Below are positions 22,601 through 28,207 of a stretch of DNA of 28,207 nucleotides, one piece after another (the first letter of the stretch is position 1; each line of letters opens with the position of its first letter). Under the pieces are notes generated by a model. That model saw only the letters and a list, made by a program, of their open reading frames with translations, made no database searches and had not been told where the DNA came from. Location of the stretch: assembly GCA_963514535.1 (NCBI GenBank), contig CAUPUB010000021.1, forward strand, positions 1-28,207, written 5' to 3'. Both the position numbers and the translations under genes were made by a program. Source of the DNA: CAJPSE01 sp963514535. GTDB taxonomy: Bacteria > Synergistota > Synergistia > Synergistales > Aminobacteriaceae.

Positions 22601-23167
22601 GTCGAGCACCTCGATCTTCTGGATCTCGTGAGAGGTCCGGAACCCGTCGAAGTAGTGCAGAAAGGGCACCCGCCCCTTGATGGCCGACAGGTGCGCCACA
22701 CCCGCCAGGTCCGCCACCTCCTGGACGCTGCCCGAGGAGAGCAGCGCAAACCCGGTCTGGCGGCACGCCATGACGTCGGACTGGTCCCCAAAGATGGAAA
22801 AGGCATGGGTTCCCACCGTCCGCGAGCTGACGTGAAGCACCCCGGGGTGCAGCTGTCCGGCGATGCGGTACATCGGGGGGATCATCAGCATCAGCCCTTG
22901 GGCCGCCGTGTAGGACGTCGCCAAGGCCCCCGCCTCGAGCGCGCCATGCATGGCCCCGGCCGCACCGTGTTCCGCCTGCATCTCGACCAGCCTCACCCTC
23001 TGTCCGAACAGGTTGAGATGCCCCTCCGCCGACCAGCGATCAACGTGCTCCGCCATCGGGGAGGAAGGGGTGATCGGATAGATCGTCGCAACCTCCGTAA
23101 ACGCGTAGGATACCCACGCCGCCGCCTCGTTTCCGTCCATCGTCTTCCTCGTCTTCTTGACCTCCAA
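19607..23167 (-). CDS. nifJ: Pyruvate:ferredoxin (flavodoxin) oxidoreductase, single-chain
   Basis: Cytoplasmic iron-sulfur enzyme (EC 1.2.7.1) that oxidises pyruvate with CoA to acetyl-CoA, CO2 and reduced ferredoxin, a key step in anaerobic fermentation. At 1186 aa it is the full-length fused form with all domains in order: N-terminal pyrimidine-binding region with YPITPSSPMAEHV (about 30-42), gamma domain, domain II, EKR region, two 4Fe-4S clusters (CIQCNQCAFVCP at about 692, CVGCGSCAETCP at about 745), and the thiamine diphosphate domain with CAGCGETPY (about 812) and GDGWAYDIGYGGLDHV (about 969). The C-terminal extension typical of the homodimeric enzyme is present. The start is TTG at 23167 with AAGGAGG upstream, and it matches the usual family N-terminus (about nine residues before MDGNEAA). 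It is a single-gene transcript read from the divergent region shared with the ABC transporter pair. Confidence 0.98.
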   Translation of the reverse strand: MEVKKTRKTMDGNEAAAWVSYAFTEVATIYPITPSSPMAEHVDRWSAEGHLNLFGQRVRLVEMQAEHGAAGAMHGALEAGALATSYTAAQGLMLMIPPMYRIAGQLHPGVLHVSSRTVGTHAFSIFGDQSDVMACRQTGFALLSSGSVQEVADLAGVAHLSAIKGRVPFLHYFDGFRTSHEIQKIEVLDYEEFGKLLDWGAVDAFRKTALNSEYPVQRSTVQNPDIFFQAREACNPWYDNLPEVVEGYLKEISRLTGRHYGLFNYWGVPDAERVVVAMGSVSGVLREVVEHLNAKGEKVGFLQVHLYRPFSEERLLAALPGTVKRVTVLDRTKEPGASGEPLFKDVATAMIGRAEHPAVYAGRYGLSSKDVTPAQMLAVFDNMSQPEPRNHFTVGINDDVTHLSLPVGPLVDTGDPGTVNCKFWGLGSDGTVGANKNSIKIIGDNTDFYVQAYFEYDTKKSGGVTKSHLRFGRNPIHSTYLVSSANFVACHNPSYIGRYDIVSDVKPGGAFLLNCAWDLQGLEENLPASVKRQIADKKIRFYTLDATGIAQKMGLGGRINTLLQSAFFKISEILPIEDAVRYMKDAIKKTYGSKGDKVLNMNYDAVDRGIEGLVQVEVPASWATLEPEPAQRPSADLPRYIREVLIPVNALKGDDLPVSTFVDDANGTVPLGTSKYEKRGTAINVPQWISENCIQCNQCAFVCPHASIRPFLLDEKERAAAPKDYVTLPGRGKGMEGYGFRIQVDPLDCVGCGSCAETCPAKNKALVMKPLDSQLPEMENWNYSLTVSEKPNPLDKFSVKGSQFEQPLLEFSGACAGCGETPYMKLMTQLFGDRMYLANATGCTQAWGAASPCVPYTTNSRGHGPAFSNSLFENNAEFSLGMCFAVEQQREQLAMRARAFLPRCSDDPLKNALTAWLDGFNKTEGTRERADEAIAAVARVAPGSDDEDCRYLWQNREHFVKKSMWMYGGDGWAYDIGYGGLDHVLALGPDVNILVVDTEVYSNTGGQSSKATPVGAVAQFAASGKKVRKKDLGTMVMNYGNVYVAQVAMGADPNHLVKVLKEAESYRGPSLVIAYAPCINHGIVKGMGFSQKESKLAVEAGYWHLYRYDPRRVKEGLNPFVLDSKAPTRPLREFLMGEVRYSALERTFPEEAKVLIAMAEEDAKEKYERYRQMAAVKEIGLIAAAS

Positions 23168-23256
23168 AAGAATCCCCCTCCTTCAAATATGCTCTTATGC
23201 TCTTTTTCAGTACGTCTTTGTGAAAATTCAGTGGGAACCCGCCACTTCTATTTTCT

Positions 23257-23310
23257 ATTATAACCGATACCCTGCGCCTGCTCCGTAGTGTCCACTTCAT
23301 ATATTAAGTG
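23257..23310 (-). promoter_or_regulatory. nifJ promoter region with upstream palindrome
   Basis: On the minus strand a perfect TATAAT lies at 23262-23257, 90 nt before the nifJ start, without a good -35. About 30 bp further upstream is a palindrome, CACTTCATATATTAAGTG (23293-23310), in which 16 of 18 positions are symmetric. That places it around -40 to -60 relative to the start of transcription, where activators bind, and a weak -35 fits activator dependence. The sequence is not a standard FNR, CRP, Rex or Fur site. Confidence 0.45.
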
Positions 23311-23340
23311 TCGTCGTTCCGTAAACGGAAAATCAAAACT

Positions 23341-23380
23341 TTGCGTTATGTATCCTCGAACTTATAAGCAGCTCTTATAA
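23341..23380 (+). promoter_or_regulatory. ABC-transporter promoter with TTATAAG-N5-CTTATAA operator-like repeat
   Basis: TTGCGT (23341-23346) with a 16-bp spacer to TATAAG (23363-23368) is a fair sigma-70 promoter. The -10 lies inside a perfect inverted repeat, TTATAAG (23362-23368), CAGCT, CTTATAA (23374-23380), so a dimeric repressor bound there would block it. The leader is about 165 nt. The rest of the 373-bp intergenic region (23168-23540) shows nothing else I can identify. Confidence 0.45.
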
Positions 23381-23540
23381 AATGAAGAAACAATGGCCCA
23401 CCCTCTCCCGATCCGTCATGTTTTGCTCCCGTTTGGTCATGTTCCGGAGAATGGGAACGTTGTAGAATAGGGCGTTGGAGTTTGTAAGCTGCAACTCTCC
23501 TCGATGCTTCGGAGAGGCTTTTGGAAAGGGGCGTGTTTTC

Positions 23541-25418
23541 ATGGAAAAAAAGAACGAGAAAAAGAATCTGGAGAAAAAGAAAAGGAGCGGGATCGCCCGG
23601 CTTCTGGAGATAGCCGGGCAGCGGCGGGGACTGGTGACGCTCTCCTGCGTGCTCTCGGCCGTCAGCGCGGCGCTGATGCTGGCGCCCTTCCTGAACGTGT
23701 ACTTCATCCTGGGCGAACTCTTACAGCATGGGGTGACGCCGGAGAACTCCGGTTTCTTCATCCGTCAGGGGGCCGTCGCCTTCGGGGCCATGGTGCTGGG
23801 GTTCGTCGTTCGGTACGCGTCCCTGATGGCCTCGCACGTGGCCGCGTTCCGTATCCTGTACGGCATCCGCATGGGCCTCGCCCGCCACATCGGCAGGCTG
23901 CCGCTGGGGTTCCTCTCGGGCACCACCATCGGCGCGGTCAAGAAGACGATGGAGCAGAACGTCGAGGACATCGAGCTCTTCGTCGCCCATAAGATCCCGG
24001 AGGTGGTCGATGCCGTGACCACGGTGCTCGTCCTGGTCGGGGCTCTGCTCTTCCTCAGCGCGCCCCTGGCGCTGACCTGCGTCGGGGCGTTCGTCGCTGC
24101 GCTCGCCTTCCAGGGGTCCCTCTGGTTCGGGAAGAAGGGCCGGGACAACCTGAAAGCGTACTACGACACGCTGGAGCGGGTCAACGCCTCGGCGGTCCAG
24201 TACGTCCGCGGGATGCAGATCGTCAAGGTGTTCGGCCGCACAGTGCAGTCCTTCCGGGGCTTCTACGCCGACCTCCAGGACTACGGGAGGCTGTGCATCC
24301 AGTTCACCAACGCCTTCCAGAACGGTTACATCCTGTTTCGCGTGGTCGCCAACTCCTTCCTCGCCCTCCTGCTGCCCGTCGGGCTCCTGATCCTTCGGGA
24401 CGATCCGACGGGCCAGGCCTTTGCGCTGACGTTCCTGTTCTTCGTGGTGATGGCGCCCGGCGCGGCGGCCCCCATGATGAGCCTGGCGATGCTGGCCATG
24501 CAGGGACGGCAGATCGACGAGGGCGTGGAGCGCATCGAGGCCGTGATGAACCGAAAGCCCGTCCCCGAGCCCCGGAATCCCAGGACGCCGAAGCGGTTCG
24601 ACGTCGAGTTCCGGGACGTGACTTTCTCCTACGACGCGGAGGGATCGAAAAACACCAACGCCGTCTCCACGCGCGCCCGTGCCCTCTCCTCCATCTCCTT
24701 TCACGCGGAGGAGGGGAGGGTGACCGCCCTCGTGGGCCCCTCGGGCGGGGGAAAATCCACCGTTGCCAGCCTGATCCCGCGCTTCTGGGACGTGAGGGAG
24801 GGGGAGGGGCAGATCCTCATCGGGGGCGTGGACGTCCGGGACATCCCGAACGAGGCTCTGATGGACACGGTGTCGTTCGTGTTCCAGGACAACTTCCTGT
24901 TCTTCGACTCCGTGATGAACAACATCCGGGTCGGGCGGCCGGACGCGACGGACGACGAGGTGATCGCCGCGGCGCGTGCCGCCCAGTGCCACGAGTTCAT
25001 CGAACGCCTGCCCCGGGGGTACGACACCCCCATCGGATCGGGCGGCGTCTACCTCTCCGGCGGGGAGGAGCAGCGCGTCTGCATCGCCCGGGCCGTCCTG
25101 AAGAACGCGCCCATCCTGGTTCTGGACGAGGCGACGGCCTTCGCCGACCCGGAGAACGAGTTCGAGATCCAGAGGGCCCTGACGGAGCTCATCAAGGGCA
25201 AGACGGTGCTGGTGATCGCGCATCGGCTCTCCTCGATCCGAAGGGCCGACCAGATCCTGGTGTTGCACGAGGGACGCCTCGAGGAACGGGGTCGACACGA
25301 CGAACTGCTGGAGGCGGATGGACTTTATGCCCGCATGTGGCGGGCCTATGTTGGGGCGGAGAGCTGGAGGCTCGGCGGAAGCACGCCCGGCAGAAATACA
25401 AAGGAGGGAGCGGCATGA
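23541..25418 (+). CDS. ABC exporter-fold half-transporter, permease fused to ATPase (first of pair)
   Basis: A 625-aa protein with a Lys/Glu-rich cytoplasmic N-terminus (KKNEKKNLEKKK), a six-helix membrane domain (about 35-330) and an ATPase domain (about 355-600). Visible motifs are Walker A GPSGGGKST (about 398), Q-loop region FVFQDNF, signature LSGGEEQR (about 505), Walker B ILVLDEAT (about 525) and H-loop VIAHR (about 558). All are intact, so it should hydrolyse ATP. The Walker B continuation AFADPENE and the Glu in the signature are typical of the siderophore-related YbtP/YbtQ-IrtA/IrtB group, which have exporter folds but import ferric siderophores in some species. ATG 23541 follows AAAGGGG; a longer reading from 23475 lacks a ribosome site. 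The stop overlaps the next start (ATGA). Confidence 0.92.
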   Translation: MEKKNEKKNLEKKKRSGIARLLEIAGQRRGLVTLSCVLSAVSAALMLAPFLNVYFILGELLQHGVTPENSGFFIRQGAVAFGAMVLGFVVRYASLMASHVAAFRILYGIRMGLARHIGRLPLGFLSGTTIGAVKKTMEQNVEDIELFVAHKIPEVVDAVTTVLVLVGALLFLSAPLALTCVGAFVAALAFQGSLWFGKKGRDNLKAYYDTLERVNASAVQYVRGMQIVKVFGRTVQSFRGFYADLQDYGRLCIQFTNAFQNGYILFRVVANSFLALLLPVGLLILRDDPTGQAFALTFLFFVVMAPGAAAPMMSLAMLAMQGRQIDEGVERIEAVMNRKPVPEPRNPRTPKRFDVEFRDVTFSYDAEGSKNTNAVSTRARALSSISFHAEEGRVTALVGPSGGGKSTVASLIPRFWDVREGEGQILIGGVDVRDIPNEALMDTVSFVFQDNFLFFDSVMNNIRVGRPDATDDEVIAAARAAQCHEFIERLPRGYDTPIGSGGVYLSGGEEQRVCIARAVLKNAPILVLDEATAFADPENEFEIQRALTELIKGKTVLVIAHRLSSIRRADQILVLHEGRLEERGRHDELLEADGLYARMWRAYVGAESWRLGGSTPGRNTKEGAA

Positions 25419-27154
25419 GGGGCATGTTTCGGACCGTTACCGTGGGGCATCCCGAGAAATTGCGCAAGTCGGTCTTCTACACGATCGTCTCCTATCTGGT
25501 GAACATCGTTCCGTTCGGCGTCTCCATCGAGGTAGTCCGCACCGTGTTCGCGGCCTGGTCGGCCGGCGGCGCACCGGATATGGCGAGGCTGTGGGGGCTC
25601 TCCGCGTTTCTGCTCGTCTGGATGCTCGTGATGTTCGCAGCGGAGGTCCCGGCCTACCGGGCCTGCTACTGGGATGCCTACGAGGCCTCGGCCCGGGGGC
25701 GGGCCGATCTGGCGGAGAAGCTGCGCAGGCTTCCGCTGGGCTACTTCGCCCGGCGCGACCCCGGCGACCTCGTGAACATGATCATGGGCGACTTTCTGCT
25801 GCTGGAGACCGCGATCTCCCATCAGGTGCCGCAGATGGTCGGGGGGCTCGTACTGCCCGTCATCGCCTTCGTGGGCCTGTGCTTCTGGAACCCGCTCATG
25901 GCCGTCGCCATGTTCGTCTCGCTCCCCGCGGCGGCGCTGGTGCTCGTGCTCTCGACGAGGCTCCAGAACTGGCTGAGCCAAAAGCACATGAGGGCCAAGA
26001 TCGACGCGGGGAACCGCATTCAGGAGTACATGAACGGCATCCGCGTCATCAAGGCCTACAACCTGACGGGCGGCCGCTTCGCCCGCCTGGAGAGCGCCTT
26101 CCGGAGCTTCATGAAGGAGAGCATCCGCATCGAGGCGGCCCTGGGGCCCTTCGCGATGCTGGCGATCTCCCTGATCCGTCTGGGGCTGACCCTGATGATC
26201 GTGCTGGGCGTGCACCTGATGATCGGCGGGACGCTCGACCCCGTGACCTTCGTCGGGTTCCTCATCGTTGGGACGCGCGTATACGACCCCCTGACGGCTG
26301 CGCTGCTCAACTTCTTCGTGTTCCGCTACTTCACCCTGGCCGGCAGGCGCATCCTGGACCTGATGGAGGAGCCTGAGATGACCGGGGACGGCGACGTGCC
26401 CGAGCGGCACGACATCGAGCTGGAGAACGTCACGTTCGGTTACGGCGACGAGCCCGTGCTTCGGGACGTGAGCCTGACGTTCCCACAGGGGAGGCTGACC
26501 GCGCTGGTGGGCCCGTCGGGGTGCGGAAAGACGACCCTGATGAAGGTCATGGCCCGGTTCTACGACCCGCAGTCCGGGACGGTGTTCTTCGGCGGCGCGG
26601 ACGAGCGCGGGCTGGACCCGGAGAAGCTGATGCGGCGGATATCCTTCGTCTTCCAGGACGTGTACCTGTTCCGGGACACGGTGCGGAACAACATCGCCTT
26701 TGGGCGCGAGGGGGCGACGGAGACCGAGGTGGAGGAGGCGGCGAAGCGGGCCTGCGCGCACGACTTCATCATGCGGCTGCCACAGGGGTACGACACGATG
26801 GTGGGGGAGGGCGGCTCCACCCTGTCGGGCGGGGAGAAACAGCGGATCTCCATCGCCCGGGCGCTGCTGAAGGACGCGCCGGTCGTCCTGCTGGACGAGG
26901 CCACGGCGAGCCTGGACCCGGAGAACGAGGTGGAGGTGCAGCGGGCCGTCAACGCGCTGGTGGAGGGGCGCACCGTGGTGGTGATCGCCCACAAGCTGCG
27001 CACGACCCAGAACGCGGACAACATCGTGGTGATGGAGGCGGGGCGCGTGGCGGAGCAGGGCCGTCACGAGGAGCTGTTGGAGCGCGGCGGGCTCTACGCA
27101 CGGCTCTGGGCGCTGCAGAACGAGTCCGTGGGGTGGAGCCTGACCGGGGACTGA
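25415..27154 (+). CDS. ABC exporter-fold half-transporter, permease fused to ATPase (second of pair)
   Basis: A 579-aa partner of the preceding gene, coupled by an ATGA overlap with AAAGGAGGGAG as ribosome site. It has a six-helix membrane domain (about 20-310) and an ATPase domain (about 330-570). Walker A GPSGCGKTT, Q-loop FVFQDVYLF, signature LSGGEKQR, Walker B VVLLDEATASLDPENE and switch VIAHK are all complete. With the first protein it should form a heterodimer. The substrate is not evident. Similarity in style to the YbtPQ/Irt group suggests a metal chelate or a peptide-like compound, but neighbours give no support: no siderophore gene or periplasmic binding protein is here. The same-strand frame is open well upstream of 25415 inside the first gene; that part is a frame artefact. 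Confidence 0.92.
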   Translation: MRGMFRTVTVGHPEKLRKSVFYTIVSYLVNIVPFGVSIEVVRTVFAAWSAGGAPDMARLWGLSAFLLVWMLVMFAAEVPAYRACYWDAYEASARGRADLAEKLRRLPLGYFARRDPGDLVNMIMGDFLLLETAISHQVPQMVGGLVLPVIAFVGLCFWNPLMAVAMFVSLPAAALVLVLSTRLQNWLSQKHMRAKIDAGNRIQEYMNGIRVIKAYNLTGGRFARLESAFRSFMKESIRIEAALGPFAMLAISLIRLGLTLMIVLGVHLMIGGTLDPVTFVGFLIVGTRVYDPLTAALLNFFVFRYFTLAGRRILDLMEEPEMTGDGDVPERHDIELENVTFGYGDEPVLRDVSLTFPQGRLTALVGPSGCGKTTLMKVMARFYDPQSGTVFFGGADERGLDPEKLMRRISFVFQDVYLFRDTVRNNIAFGREGATETEVEEAAKRACAHDFIMRLPQGYDTMVGEGGSTLSGGEKQRISIARALLKDAPVVLLDEATASLDPENEVEVQRAVNALVEGRTVVVIAHKLRTTQNADNIVVMEAGRVAEQGRHEELLERGGLYARLWALQNESVGWSLTGD

Positions 27155-27168
27155 GCCTCGCGAGGCTC
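27153..27168. other. Perfect 16-bp palindrome at the ABC operon stop codon
   Basis: GAGCCTCGCGAGGCTC is perfectly self-complementary and overlaps the last base of the stop codon (TGA at 27152-27154). It has no loop and no T run, so it is more likely a protein site or a weak terminator helper than a classical terminator. Confidence 0.55.
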
Positions 27169-27241
27169 GTCTAACCTGTCGGAGAGACGAACTTGACTTC
27201 ATTTCGCCTCAAAAAGCCGGTTTCTGCAATGAAAACGAGAT

Positions 27242-27268
27242 CGCCCGCCGGTACCTAACCGGCGGGCG
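27242..27268 (+). terminator. Terminator of the ABC transporter operon
   Basis: CGCCCGCCGG (27242-27251) pairs perfectly with CCGGCGGGCG (27259-27268) around a 7-nt loop, followed by CTTTCG. The short T tail is in keeping with other hairpins in this window. Confidence 0.75.
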
Positions 27269-27426
27269 CTTTCGTATGCAGAAGAGGGAGACCTTATTAT
27301 CACATACAAGTCGTTTTGTCAAATGCTCGAGTTGCCAATGGCGCTTTGTCTGCTAGACTTGTTATGTACATTGCCTGTCGAGGAATATGCGTTAAAACAT
27401 TCTATTATTCAGGGAGGTTGAGTGGG

Positions 27427-28207
27427 ATGGACGATATGCGAAGAAAAATGTCTGGAGCGGAGAGGCTTACAAAATGGAGTAAGAAGTTCCTCAAACCCCG
27501 CATTACGGTCCTTTTGCTGTCGGCGGTGTTGTTGGGAGTCTGGAGTGTAAGGGACTTTTCCCTTGATGCCGGTTGGCCTCTTTCGGATTATTCGGGCTAC
27601 CCGTGCGAAGTATTTATTCGGCCACAAGAAAATCATGAATGGATGCGCTATAACGTATCCGTAGATTATACTCAGCAAAAATTTTATATTTATGATGGGC
27701 AAAAAGGAGAATGGAAGCCCCATGATCTTCTTAACGAACATCCACAATACCAAATTTTTATCCGGGACAGAGAAAATACGTTACACATAAAAAACGGGGA
27801 GAAACCGACTTTGAGTTTCATCCTAACGTCAGATCCAAATTTTCCTTCTCCAATCGGGTATCCCGAAATATCCCTTATTGACTCGGAGACGAAGATACCT
27901 CCATATAGTAAACCAGCAATCTACCTCTACCCGGAGGCCGAGGCGGAGGTGACTGTGCGGCTGGAGTACCAAGGCAGGCTGACCTGTACCTACCCCGCGC
28001 CCGACCCCGACGGTGCGTGGCACGTCACCGCGCGGCCCGACGGGACCCTAGCTGACAGACAGGGCCGGGAGTACAGCTACCTCTTCTGGGAGGGCGCGTC
28101 CGACGAAACACCCCCCGACTTCTCCAGGGGCTTCGTCGTCAGGGGCTCGGATACCGCCGCGTTTTTGCGCGAGAAGCTGGCGTACATGGGCCTCACCCCG
28201 CGCGAGT
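27427..28207 (+). CDS. Membrane-anchored protein with KPAIYLYPE domain, 3' end cut by window
   Basis: The open frame starts at ATG 27427 (GGGAGG about 10 nt upstream) and runs off the right edge after 260 codons with no stop. A basic N-terminus and one hydrophobic helix (about 25-42, VLLLSAVLLGVW) suggest a membrane anchor or uncleaved signal. Residues about 45-160 form a variable-looking, AT-rich-coded region. From about residue 163 comes KPAIYLYPEAEAEVTVRLEY, then TCTYPAPDPDGAWHVTARPDG and REYSYLFWEGASD, a domain I recognise from many bacterial hypothetical proteins of unknown function. Base composition switches from AT-rich codons (such as AAA TTT TAT ATT) to GC-rich codons near 27930, exactly where that domain begins. 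TTGCCA (27332-27337), 16 bp, TAGACT (27354-27359) is a weak promoter candidate. Confidence 0.8.
   Translation, partial: MDDMRRKMSGAERLTKWSKKFLKPRITVLLLSAVLLGVWSVRDFSLDAGWPLSDYSGYPCEVFIRPQENHEWMRYNVSVDYTQQKFYIYDGQKGEWKPHDLLNEHPQYQIFIRDRENTLHIKNGEKPTLSFILTSDPNFPSPIGYPEISLIDSETKIPPYSKPAIYLYPEAEAEVTVRLEYQGRLTCTYPAPDPDGAWHVTARPDGTLADRQGREYSYLFWEGASDETPPDFSRGFVVRGSDTAAFLREKLAYMGLTPRE

Noticed and set aside
19856..23263. 1135-codon open frame antisense to nifJ
   Set aside because: High-GC genes leave long antisense frames open. nifJ on the other strand has every expected domain and motif, while the antisense product is low-complexity and rich in Val, Gly, Arg and His.
24293..25414. 374-codon upstream extension of the second ABC gene
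   Set aside because: It lies in another frame of the first ABC gene, reads as Arg/Gly/Pro-rich nonsense, and the ATGA overlap with a strong ribosome site at 25415 is the evident start.

Overview
The window is a GC-rich bacterial chromosome segment (the genes look well above 60% GC by eye) carrying 16 intact or nearly intact genes plus one gene cut by the right edge. Pyruvate:ferredoxin oxidoreductase, formate-tetrahydrofolate ligase and a pyroglutamyl-peptidase/5-oxoproline transporter operon suggest a strictly anaerobic, peptide- or amino-acid-fermenting bacterium. Together with the non-ATG starts, the GLUG and WG-repeat exported proteins and the diderm-like gene style, a member of the Synergistota (Fretibacterium-like) is my best guess. 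That is inference: there is no rRNA or marker phylogeny here. I saw no tRNA, rRNA, CRISPR array, insertion sequence or prophage.

Layout. 1-491: pentanucleotide repeat, then an AT-rich stretch without a convincing gene. 492-4645 (+): a Cache-type chemoreceptor, an exported cysteine-containing protein of unknown function and an acidic TPR-like protein. 4854-6527 (+): fhs, closed by a bidirectional terminator. 9269-6614 (-): a three-gene operon of a zinc-ribbon membrane protein, an SPFH/zinc-ribbon protein (COG4260, B. subtilis YdjI type) and a four-helix membrane protein, read from a good sigma-70 promoter. 9585-10961 (+): exported GLUG-repeat protein. 12439-11078 (-): a large GAF-like protein with no visible output domain. 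12691-17134 (+): a CofE-like (F420-0:glutamate ligase family) protein, a CapA-type metallophosphatase and an exported protein built almost wholly of WG repeats. 17241-19479 (+): pcp-DUF969-DUF979. 23167-19607 (-): nifJ. 23541-27154 (+): a translationally coupled pair of ABC exporter-fold half-transporters. 27427-end (+): the start of a membrane-anchored gene whose base composition changes abruptly part-way along.

How it may work together. nifJ and fhs serve central anaerobic carbon flow (pyruvate to acetyl-CoA and reduced ferredoxin; formate into the one-carbon folate pool). The pcp operon would release and move 5-oxoproline from peptides. The CofE-like, CapA-like and pcp/5-oxoproline genes all touch glutamyl chemistry within 7 kb, which may be coincidence but is worth a comparative check. 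The chemoreceptor and the GAF-like protein point to environmental sensing, and several exported repeat proteins suggest an elaborate cell surface.

Non-coding DNA is unusually rich in short perfect or near-perfect tandem duplications (5, 11, 13, 14 and 18 bp units) at gene boundaries, and in palindromes next to promoters. No single new defence or mobile system is evident. The best leads are the CofE-like/CapA/pyroglutamate neighbourhood, the SPFH operon without PspA, the operator-like inverted repeats around pcp and nifJ, and the mosaic gene at the right edge.
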